From positions 1-6,986 of the forward strand of contig CAZKMQ010000047.1 in NCBI GenBank assembly GCA_964554065.1: a DNA stretch of 6,986 bases, given 5' to 3'. The position numbers and the translations under genes are program-made. Numbering within the stretch: the stretch's first letter is position 1; every line of letters begins with the position of its first letter. The notes under the pieces were generated by a model, which did not search any database, was not told the DNA's origin, and saw nothing but the letters and a program-made list of their open reading frames with translations. This DNA is from CAZKMQ01 sp964554065. GTDB taxonomy: Bacteria > Patescibacteriota > Patescibacteriia > Magasanikbacterales > JBBTQS01. Shown piece by piece: positions 1-6,335 of this stretch.

Positions 1-1
1 A

Positions 2-1351
2 GATGAGGGTTGGTATCGCAAAGAGAGTCATACCGGATTCTTTGGCACGTTACGTAATTTAATCCTGCAGGATGACAAGCGCCTTGAAGGAATTAAGGCC
101 GACCGCATTAACATGTTGTTTCTTGGGATGGGTGGCGCCGGACATGATGGCGCATACTTAACTGACACAATTATTTTGGCATCGATCAAGCCTTCAACTA
201 ACCAGATCGCACTGATATCAATTCCGCGAGACATGTCTATACCTATTCCTGGATATGGCTGGCGCAAAATTAACCATGCTAATGCATTTGGTGAATTAAA
301 AAATCCAGGCGAAGGCGCAGACTTTGCCGTAAAAGTTATTGAACAAATCACACAACAACCAATTCATTATTTTGTACGCATGGATTTTGCTGGGTTTGAA
401 CAGTTGGTTGATCAGGTTGGTGGTGTTGATGTATTTGTTGACCGAACCTTTACTGACTATCAATTCCCTACTTATGATCATCGCTACCAAGTTGTTGAAT
501 TTGAACAAGGCGCTCAGCACTTGGACGGCGAACAAGCTTTGCAGTATGCACGATCGCGTCATGGTAACAACGGTGAAGGTTCAGACTTTGCACGGTCGCG
601 TCGTCAGCAAAAAGTTATTGTAGCTTTTAAGAATAAATTGCTCAGCATTAGTACATTGTTTAATCCGGTGCGCTTGAATAATTTGAGAAAAACTTTGCAA
701 TCGCATGTGACTACTAATGTAGACATAAATACAGGATTGCAAATAATGCGCATTGCAAAAGCACTTGATACGAACAACATCATAAGTCTTGGATTAAGTA
801 ATGCTCCTGATGGACTTCTAACTAGTGGCACGGGTTCTAACTTGTATATGCTACTTCCGCGCGATAGAACGTTCCGTCAAATACAAACAACCATTGCAAA
901 TATTTTTGATACAAAAAAAGGATCAGGTCTTACTACTTTATCTGATGCAACAATTGTAGCGCCGGATGAAGAAGATGAAATTGAAAAAATCATACCAGAA
1001 GGTACTGCGCGTATTGAAGTGCAAAACGGTACGTGGGTGGTTGGCTTGGCTGCTAAAGTTGAAGCGGATTTGGAGAAGCAAGAATATTATGTGGACACTA
1101 TTACCAATGCTGACAACCGTCCATACAGTACGAGTATGATCTTTGACCTGTCTAACGGCAAACAACTAGATACAGTAAAGTCGCTCAGCGAAGTTCTTGA
1201 CATGCCAATTGCTGGAACCGTGGAAGATATTTTACAAAACTCAACACTGCCTGAAGACCCTTCACTGCTCTCCTCCACCTTGCCAACCGAGGCGAAAGAT
1301 GATACAGATATACTCATAATCCTTGGAAAGGACTATACTGAACGTAACTAA
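2..1351 (+). CDS. LytR-CpsA-Psr (LCP) family glycopolymer transferase with C-terminal LytR_C domain, 5' end cut off by the window
   Basis: LCP enzymes are membrane-anchored and act outside the cytoplasm, moving polyprenyl-phosphate-linked glycopolymers (teichoic-acid-like or capsular) onto peptidoglycan. The reading frame is already open at base 2, and residues encoded before the ATG at 113 still read like LCP sequence (ADRINMLFLGMGG), so the true start lies upstream and the N-terminal membrane helix is not visible. In the 449 residues seen (residue 1 at base 2), the catalytic core shows LTDTI at 53-57, IPRD at 74-77, the YARSRHG block at 182-188 and SDFARSRRQQ at 194-203; these hold the Asp/Arg residues that bind the pyrophosphate lipid in this family. 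Residues about 336-447 match a LytR_C domain (IEVQNGT at 338-344, then a closing ILIILGKD). It ends with TAA six bases before der. The family call is secure; the exact polymer is unknown. Confidence 0.93.
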   Translation, partial: DEGWYRKESHTGFFGTLRNLILQDDKRLEGIKADRINMLFLGMGGAGHDGAYLTDTIILASIKPSTNQIALISIPRDMSIPIPGYGWRKINHANAFGELKNPGEGADFAVKVIEQITQQPIHYFVRMDFAGFEQLVDQVGGVDVFVDRTFTDYQFPTYDHRYQVVEFEQGAQHLDGEQALQYARSRHGNNGEGSDFARSRRQQKVIVAFKNKLLSISTLFNPVRLNNLRKTLQSHVTTNVDINTGLQIMRIAKALDTNNIISLGLSNAPDGLLTSGTGSNLYMLLPRDRTFRQIQTTIANIFDTKKGSGLTTLSDATIVAPDEEDEIEKIIPEGTARIEVQNGTWVVGLAAKVEADLEKQEYYVDTITNADNRPYSTSMIFDLSNGKQLDTVKSLSEVLDMPIAGTVEDILQNSTLPEDPSLLSSTLPTEAKDDTDILIILGKDYTERN

Positions 1352-1357
1352 GTTCAC

Positions 1358-2725
1358 ATGTCTCGTAAAACAGAAAAGAAATACCCGATCATCGCGCTTG
1401 TTGGTCGGACCAATGTTGGAAAATCCACATTGTTTAATCGTCTTATTGAAGAAAATAAGGCGCTGGTTTCTGATATTGAAGGAACTACCCGTACACGTAA
1501 TGTTGCGCAAATGTTCTGGCGTGGTATTCCTATTTCTGTTGTTGATACCGGCGGACTTACATTAACCAAAGATCTGTTGTTTGAAAAAGAAGTGGTTGAT
1601 CAGGCTGAGCGTGCAGTAGTAGATGCAGATGTTATTTTATTCATGGTAGATGTACAAGCAGGAATAATAACTCCGGAAAAAAAAGTTGCTGCAATGCTAC
1701 GCAAGAATGCAAAGAAAGTTATTCTGATTGGCAACAAGGCTGATGCGAAAAAGCATCGACTAACTGCAGTTGGACAAGGTTGGGAACAATTCGGGTTCGG
1801 TGAACCTATGCTTGTGTCTGCTAAAAATGGTAGTGGTGTTGGAGATGCACTTGATGCAGCTTTTAAACTTCTCCCAACAAAGTATACTCGTAAAAATGCC
1901 AAGAAGGTCGCGTCAGATGATGTAACAGCCAAGGTTACGCTGCTTGGCAAACCAAATGTGGGAAAATCTTCTTTGCTCAATGCGCTCACTGGAGACGAAG
2001 AAGTTATTGTTTCTGATGTGCCGCATACTACGCGTGAATCATTTGATATTGATATAACTTATAATGATAAAGTTTTCCGCATTATTGATACTGCTGGAAT
2101 TCGTCGCAAGAGTCGAGTACAAAAGGGACTAGAGCGCATCGGTGTTGCAGCAAGTGTGCGTGCTATTGATGAAGCTGATGTTGTCCTACTATTGCTTGAT
2201 GCTACAGACCCTAACTCAGCACAAGAAAAGCACTTAGCAGGGTTAGTTGAGAACAAACATGCCGGAATTGTGCTGGTGGTAAATAAGTGGGATCTTGTTG
2301 AAGACCACTCTACAGAGAACAGAACTAACTACATTAAATCCTTGCGCCGTTTCTATCCATTTCTATCCTGGGCACCAATTCACTTCATCAGCGCGAAGAC
2401 AGGCTTTCGCACTCACCAACTTTTTGACATAATAGAAGATATAGCAGTATCACGTGCCATTAGGATTGATGAGGACACACTCACGCAATGGGCTGAGCGT
2501 GTTATGCGCAAGCACAAGCCATCACGTGGCAAAGGAACGCGCCAACCTAAGATTCTATCATTTCGCCAGACGCGCTCACGACCACCTTCATTTGATATTG
2601 TTATAAAATTCAAAACGTCGTTGCATCGCAGCTACATTCACTATCTAAAAAATGAATTGCGCAAAGAGTTCAAACTTGAAGGTGTGCCAATTAAAATTAC
2701 CATCTCAAAGACAAAGAAGATTTAA
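1358..2725 (+). CDS. der: Ribosome assembly GTPase Der (EngA), two tandem GTPase domains plus KH-like domain
   Basis: Der is an essential cytoplasmic GTPase that binds the 50S subunit late in assembly. At 455 residues it has full family length (about 436-490). GTPase domain 1 shows G1 GRTNVGKST at 16-24, G3 DTGG at 63-66 and G4 NKAD at 126-129. Domain 2 shows G1 GKPNVGKSS at 197-205, G3 DTAGIRRK at 244-251, G4 NKWD at 309-312 and SAK at 345-347. A basic KH-like domain fills about 360-455. All nucleotide-binding Lys/Ser/Asp residues are kept. Unusual points: Pro is replaced by Thr in the first P-loop (residue 18), switch I of domain 1 reads EGTTRTRN rather than the common PGVTRDR type, and domain 2 has HTTRES. 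The start at 1358 gives a short lead before G1, as in the family. It lies six bases after the LCP stop with no clear Shine-Dalgarno, so translational coupling is likely. Confidence 0.97.
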   Translation: MSRKTEKKYPIIALVGRTNVGKSTLFNRLIEENKALVSDIEGTTRTRNVAQMFWRGIPISVVDTGGLTLTKDLLFEKEVVDQAERAVVDADVILFMVDVQAGIITPEKKVAAMLRKNAKKVILIGNKADAKKHRLTAVGQGWEQFGFGEPMLVSAKNGSGVGDALDAAFKLLPTKYTRKNAKKVASDDVTAKVTLLGKPNVGKSSLLNALTGDEEVIVSDVPHTTRESFDIDITYNDKVFRIIDTAGIRRKSRVQKGLERIGVAASVRAIDEADVVLLLLDATDPNSAQEKHLAGLVENKHAGIVLVVNKWDLVEDHSTENRTNYIKSLRRFYPFLSWAPIHFISAKTGFRTHQLFDIIEDIAVSRAIRIDEDTLTQWAERVMRKHKPSRGKGTRQPKILSFRQTRSRPPSFDIVIKFKTSLHRSYIHYLKNELRKEFKLEGVPIKITISKTKKI

Positions 2726-2730
2726 GTTTT

Positions 2731-2737
2731 AAGGAGG
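2731..2737 (+). promoter_or_regulatory. Consensus Shine-Dalgarno of pth
   Basis: AAGGAGG lies six bases before the ATG at 2744, in the 18-base gap after the der stop. It is a full anti-SD match at near-ideal spacing and fixes the pth start. It is the only consensus ribosome binding site before any visible start in the window. Confidence 0.9.
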
Positions 2738-2743
2738 AAACAT

Positions 2744-3289
2744 ATGCTACTTATTGTAGGGCTAGGCAATCCTGGCAAACAATACAAAACAACGCGTCAC
2801 AACATTGGTTTTCTGGCGCTTGATGCACTGCACAAGCATTATCGCAATGTATGGAACCTTGACGAGTGGTCTGACCATAAGAAAACTTCTGCAATGATAA
2901 GCGAAGGTCGCGTTAATGGTCAGAAAATTATTTTAGCCAAACCGCAGACTTTCATGAACCGCTCTGGTGATTCAGTACAGCAAATTATGAAATGGCATGA
3001 TGGCGACCCAAAACATTTGTTAGTAATCCATGATGATGTTGACTTTAGTGATGTAGACATCCACATTCAGTTTGATCGCAATGCTGGCGGCCATAATGGC
3101 GTACGATCAATTATTGAAAAGATTGGGACCAAAGCATTCTGGAGACTACGTGTTGGGATTGGCAAAGATCCGAAGATACCCACAGATAAGTACGTGCTCG
3201 CCCACATGTCCTTCTTTGAAAAAATCGCACTAAAGAGTAAACTGAAACAATTGCCACAAATGATCGAAGATCAATTTCTGAAACAGTAG
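2744..3289 (+). CDS. pth: Peptidyl-tRNA hydrolase (bacterial Pth type)
   Basis: This cytoplasmic enzyme cleaves the ester bond of peptidyl-tRNAs that drop off ribosomes, recycling tRNA. The 181-residue protein is close to the usual 185-195. Family motifs are intact: the N-terminal GLGNPGKQY at 6-14; catalytic His19 within TRHNIGF (equivalent to E. coli His20); PQTFMNRSG at 67-75 with Asn72 (equivalent to Asn68); HDDVD at 96-100 with Asp97 (equivalent to Asp93); and GGHNGVRSI starting at Gly115 with His117 and Asn118 (equivalent to His113 and Asn114). All catalytic and tRNA-binding positions that can be judged are present, so it should be active. The slight shortness is at the C-terminal helix. 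The start is fixed by a strong Shine-Dalgarno. It lies 18 bases after der, suggesting the same transcript with independent, strong translation initiation. Confidence 0.97.
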   Translation: MLLIVGLGNPGKQYKTTRHNIGFLALDALHKHYRNVWNLDEWSDHKKTSAMISEGRVNGQKIILAKPQTFMNRSGDSVQQIMKWHDGDPKHLLVIHDDVDFSDVDIHIQFDRNAGGHNGVRSIIEKIGTKAFWRLRVGIGKDPKIPTDKYVLAHMSFFEKIALKSKLKQLPQMIEDQFLKQ

Positions 3290-3324
3290 TTGGCGATTCT
3301 AATTAACTTCTGACAATTTATTTT

Positions 3325-4197
3325 ATGAGCAATCGAGATGCTACTCGGGAGGGTCTTGTAATTCACAAAAATCATGCGGACTATCCCCCACTTCTGCGCA
3401 CGATTTATGATTATCCAAAGAAATTATTTGTACGCGGCAACTTGCAGCCGAAACGACTTATTGCTGTTGTTGGTTCGCGCCGCGCAACTTCCTATGGCAA
3501 GCGCGCAATTGAGAAAATAATTCCTACTCTCGTTGAACATGACTTTGGCATTGTTAGCGGACTGGCCTATGGTATTGACACACTGGCGCATCGCGCTACG
3601 CTTGATTCTGATGGTTATACTGTTGCTGTTCTTGCTGGCGGCCTTGATATGGTGTATCCAAACGTGAACCAGAAGCTTGCTTGCGATATTGTTAATTCTG
3701 CTGGCGCCCTACTAAGTGAACAACCTGCTGGCACTTCTTCTCAGAAATTCATGTTCCCAGTGCGCAATCGAATTATTGCAGCAATGTGTGAAGTAACTAT
3801 TGTTGTTGAAGCTGCTGCAAAGTCTGGCTCACTAATAACTGCGTACCAGGCGCTTGAGTACAATCGATTCGTTGGAGCAGTACCTGGTTCAATTTTTTCT
3901 TCGGTTTCATCTGGTACGAACGCGATTATTAGTCGCGGTGCATTTCCAGTTTGTTCAGGAGAGGATGTATTGCAGCTTCTTGGTATTGATCTTGAAAAAA
4001 AGAAAAAAGAGCGTATTGCGATCAACGAAAAGTTTGAAAAAGTATATGCACTACTGTCACAAGACCCAACTCACATTGATGCACTGCTAGAAGAATGTAG
4101 CTTGCCAAATGAGAAAATACTGCGTACAGTAATAGAAATGGAATTAGAAGGATTAATCACAGATGTTGGCGGAAAAAGATATATATGTCAAAAATAA
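3325..4197 (+). CDS. dprA: DNA-processing protein DprA (Smf), Rossmann core plus C-terminal winged helix
   Basis: DprA binds incoming single-stranded DNA in the cytoplasm and loads RecA during natural transformation. The Rossmann-fold core is clear: VVGSRRATSYG at 48-58, the SGLAYGID motif at 78-85, LAGGLD at 103-108, the FPVRNRIIA motif at 144-152, GSLITA at 168-173 and VPGSIFSS at 186-193. Residues about 233-290 form the small C-terminal winged-helix (DprA_WH) domain, following a Lys-rich linker (KKKKER, 225-230). At 290 residues it is shorter than E. coli Smf (374) because the N-terminal SAM/HhH-like domain is almost absent: only about 40 residues precede the core. No in-frame upstream start is available, since a TAA in this frame sits at 3304-3306. 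There is no convincing Shine-Dalgarno; the leader is AT-rich. It ends inside the start of the folC-like gene. Confidence 0.95.
   Translation: MSNRDATREGLVIHKNHADYPPLLRTIYDYPKKLFVRGNLQPKRLIAVVGSRRATSYGKRAIEKIIPTLVEHDFGIVSGLAYGIDTLAHRATLDSDGYTVAVLAGGLDMVYPNVNQKLACDIVNSAGALLSEQPAGTSSQKFMFPVRNRIIAAMCEVTIVVEAAAKSGSLITAYQALEYNRFVGAVPGSIFSSVSSGTNAIISRGAFPVCSGEDVLQLLGIDLEKKKKERIAINEKFEKVYALLSQDPTHIDALLEECSLPNEKILRTVIEMELEGLITDVGGKRYICQK
4185..4197 (+). other. 13-base dprA/folC coding overlap
   Basis: The folC ATG at 4185 lies 13 bases inside the end of dprA (TAA at 4195-4197), in a different frame. Only a weak GGA-rich patch precedes it (4171-4178). Coupling to termination of dprA translation is the likely way folC is initiated. 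Confidence 0.8.
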
Positions 4198-5531
4198 CAA
4201 CAAAACAAATCAAAGCATACCATAACGCAACACAAGAACTGCTTGATTTTATAAACTCCATTCCGAAAAAGGAATATATGAAAGATTATCGTGAATGTGA
4301 GATTTATCTGACACGCACGCGATGGTTTTTGCAACTACTTGGCAATCCTGAAAAAAGGATTCCACACTATGTACATATTGCCGGAACAAGCGGCAAAGGA
4401 TCTACAACACAGATGGTACACGAAATACTCTTAGCCGCTGGGAAGCACGTTGGCTCAACCTACTCACCCCACCCAACAACTATTATTGAGCGCTTTCGTG
4501 TTGATGATCAGTTTATTTCTGTTCCTGAATACATGGATTTATGCCGTGACATGATGCGCGCTTTGCGGATTACTGCTGCGGTTTCTCCATATGGCATGAT
4601 TTCTTTTTTTGAACTTATGTTTTGCATGACTGTTGAATATTTTGCTCGCACTGGTGTTGAGCATGCAGTGATTGAAGTTGGATGCGGTGGTCGGTTTGGT
4701 GCAAGTAATGTAATCCCAACTCCTGATGTTACTGTGATTACTAACATTGGCTGGGATCATATGGATTTGCTTGGTCATACTTTACCGAAAATTGCCTGGG
4801 AAAAAGCCGGGATTATAAAGGAAGGGACAATTTTTATTACAGGTGAAAAACGAAAAAGTGTTCTGAAAGTTTTTAAGGAGGAGTTGAAAAAGTTTCCTGC
4901 AAAAAAAGAATTGTATGTTGATGCGCCGACTAGTATTGAAGTTGATTTGGACGGCACAACATTTAAATATAAAAAAAAGGAATATCGCATGGAAATTATT
5001 GGAGCACACCAGGCGCAAAATGCTGCTTTGGCAATTGAAACTGCTCAAGCCTTGCGCATTTCACAAAAACATATTGCAGAAGGTTTGAAAAATCTCAAGA
5101 GGCCAACTTGCATGGAGATTATTGCGCGCGACCCACTCATTATAATCGACAGCGCACACAATGAAGATAAAATGAAAAGCACCGCCGGAGCAATTAAAAA
5201 AGTTGCGCGCGGCGATGTGCATCTTATTATCGGCATCGCGGAAAACAAACGACTTAAAAAAATAATGGATACGATTTCACCGCTTGCCACTAAAGTCTAT
5301 ACAACACGATTTACCAAAAATTCATATCGCGCCGCTGCAAAGCCTTCAGCTCTTTCAAAACTCGCAAAAAGGGCGCGCTCTTTTGCAGACCCTAAAAAAG
5401 CACTTGCGGCTGCACGTAAAAACGCGAAGCCGCAAGATACAATTATAATCACCGGTTCAATTTTTTTGGCTGGAGAGTTGCGTGAGGAGTTCGTGAGTGA
5501 GAAACAAATTTTGGAGAAATTAACCAGCTAA
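4185..5531 (+). CDS. folC: Folylpolyglutamate synthase / dihydrofolate synthase-like Mur ligase (FolC family)
   Basis: FolC enzymes use ATP to ligate glutamate to folates (and often to dihydropteroate). The 448-residue protein has the family order. The N-terminal lead ends in LLGNPEKR. The ATP P-loop is GTSGKGST at 67-74. EVGCGG at 164-169 carries Glu164, and NIGWDH at 187-192 carries His192; these are the expected metal ligands. WEKAGIIK at 205-212 carries Lys207, the expected carbamylated lysine. The C-terminal Mur ligase domain has DSAHN at 322-326 and a closing GSIFLAGE. Odd features: SPHP replaces the usual SPHL, and GGRFGASN replaces GGRLDATN, losing a normally conserved Asp. Catalytic residues are retained, so it is a working ligase, but the exact substrate is less certain than the fold. 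It overlaps dprA by 13 bases in another frame, implying coupled translation. Confidence 0.87.
   Translation: MSKITTKQIKAYHNATQELLDFINSIPKKEYMKDYRECEIYLTRTRWFLQLLGNPEKRIPHYVHIAGTSGKGSTTQMVHEILLAAGKHVGSTYSPHPTTIIERFRVDDQFISVPEYMDLCRDMMRALRITAAVSPYGMISFFELMFCMTVEYFARTGVEHAVIEVGCGGRFGASNVIPTPDVTVITNIGWDHMDLLGHTLPKIAWEKAGIIKEGTIFITGEKRKSVLKVFKEELKKFPAKKELYVDAPTSIEVDLDGTTFKYKKKEYRMEIIGAHQAQNAALAIETAQALRISQKHIAEGLKNLKRPTCMEIIARDPLIIIDSAHNEDKMKSTAGAIKKVARGDVHLIIGIAENKRLKKIMDTISPLATKVYTTRFTKNSYRAAAKPSALSKLAKRARSFADPKKALAAARKNAKPQDTIIITGSIFLAGELREEFVSEKQILEKLTS
5520..5531. other. 12-base tail-to-tail overlap of convergent genes
   Basis: The folC stop (TAA at 5529-5531, plus strand) lies beyond the stop of the anchored-protein gene (TAA on the minus strand at 5520-5522), so the last codons of both genes share bases. 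No hairpin followed by a T-run is visible here, so any terminator for either transcript must lie inside the opposing gene. Confidence 0.85.
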
Positions 5532-6320
5532 GTTCATATACAATGCTCCGTCACATGACTGCGCTTGTTCATACTGCTTTGCTGCACCTCCTGCAAGATT
5601 GGCTTCAAAATAAATAGTACCATTTAACTTATCATTAAGCGCAGACGCCAGATCAATCCCATTTGTAAACGTACAAGTACCAGTTAGACCAATTGCTTTT
5701 TTAAGCGCATCTCTTGATTGTGACAATGCATTCTCAGCAATTTCTAACATGTCAGCCAAATCTTCCTCGCTTAGTTCTGGAAAACCATTAGTCTTTGCGA
5801 ACTTAGTTATATCTTCTTTTGTCATCACCTCAACTGATCCTGAAATCCTTCTTTCAAATAGAACACAGTTTTTGCCACTGCTTTGAACCTCAAAATACGA
5901 AGTCCCAGACCCCACCAAAGGAACAAACGGCAAACCATTTGAACTTGAGCTGTATGTTGCTTTTGAGCTGACACATTTCTTTGCTTCTTCTGCCAAACAA
6001 CTCAAACTTGAACCACAATCTTTTGGACCAGCTGATTCTACTACAACTTTTTCCGCTTTTGGTGCCACAACATCTTTTGGAGGCATAGCAACTTCTGGAG
6101 TTTTTTCTTCATCAACCACAACTTCCTCAGCTGGTTCATCTTCTACCACCTCTTCAACAACAACAACTTCTTCTTGCTCTTCCTCAACCTGCTCAGTTGC
6201 AACACCATATTTGTACGCTACCCAAACAATAGCAACAACTAGAGCAACTCCGGCAATGATTAACAAAATTCTTGCGATCGGATGCTTATGATCCGGCTCA
6301 ATGTTATATAAATGTTCCAT
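5520..6320 (-). CDS. Unrecognised membrane-anchored protein: one TM helix, acidic Glu/Val linker, six-cysteine C-terminal region
   Basis: I do not recognise this 266-residue protein as a named family. A short cytoplasmic N-terminus (1-14) with mixed charge precedes one strong hydrophobic helix (about 16-38) lacking a signal peptidase or lipobox cysteine, so it looks like an uncleaved anchor. Residues 43-95 are a low-complexity acidic linker of Glu, Val, Pro and Asp. Residues about 100-266 are a mixed-composition domain with six cysteines, at 102, 108, 116, 152, 216 and 256, and none earlier. An even number of cysteines confined to the predicted external part suggests disulfides, possibly three pairs. 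A charged helical stretch (about 168-210) lies between Cys152 and Cys216. The ATG at 6318-6320 has no Shine-Dalgarno. It lies 15 bases downstream of the PH-domain gene, so they are probably co-transcribed. Function is unknown; a surface or adhesion-type role is a guess only. Confidence 0.85.
   Translation of the reverse strand: MEHLYNIEPDHKHPIARILLIIAGVALVVAIVWVAYKYGVATEQVEEEQEEVVVVEEVVEDEPAEEVVVDEEKTPEVAMPPKDVVAPKAEKVVVESAGPKDCGSSLSCLAEEAKKCVSSKATYSSSSNGLPFVPLVGSGTSYFEVQSSGKNCVLFERRISGSVEVMTKEDITKFAKTNGFPELSEEDLADMLEIAENALSQSRDALKKAIGLTGTCTFTNGIDLASALNDKLNGTIYFEANLAGGAAKQYEQAQSCDGALYMNLAG
6102..6194 (-). repeat. Low-complexity Glu/Val-coding tract
   Basis: This stretch codes residues 43-73 of the anchored protein and consists largely of GAA/GAG and GTT/GTA/GTG codons in irregular alternation (EEVVVVEEVVE, EEVVVDEE). 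It is an imperfect trinucleotide-rich tract, not an exact tandem repeat. It probably acts as a flexible or extended spacer between membrane and outer domain. Confidence 0.75.
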
Positions 6321-6335
6321 AAATGAGTAATTGAA

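Noticed and set aside
1600..1989. 129-codon open frame on the minus strand within der
   Set aside because: It lies antisense to the conserved GTPase domains, its translation is Ser/Ala/Thr/Phe-rich without recognisable motifs, and it has no ribosome binding site. It is a shadow of the real gene.
3290..3324. Terminator or promoter in the 35-base pth-dprA gap
   Set aside because: It is AT-rich, but I found no hairpin stem with a T-run and no well-spaced -35/-10 pair.
3741..4025. 94-codon minus-strand open frame inside dprA
   Set aside because: It is antisense to the conserved FPVRNRIIA-to-linker part of DprA and shows no domain or initiation signal.
4875..4881. A second perfect AAGGAGG inside folC, followed by an in-frame TTG
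   Set aside because: It encodes Lys-Glu-Glu in a conserved-length part of the folC-like protein, the spacing to TTG is only two bases, and a start there would remove the P-loop domain. Treated as a chance match.
2..5531. Possible use of the UGA-as-glycine code (seen in some Patescibacteria), because none of the seven genes ends in TGA
   Set aside because: No in-frame TGA occurs in the conserved genes, glycines in all motifs are GGN, and every protein has normal length under the standard code. Seven stops are too few for the lack of TGA to mean much.
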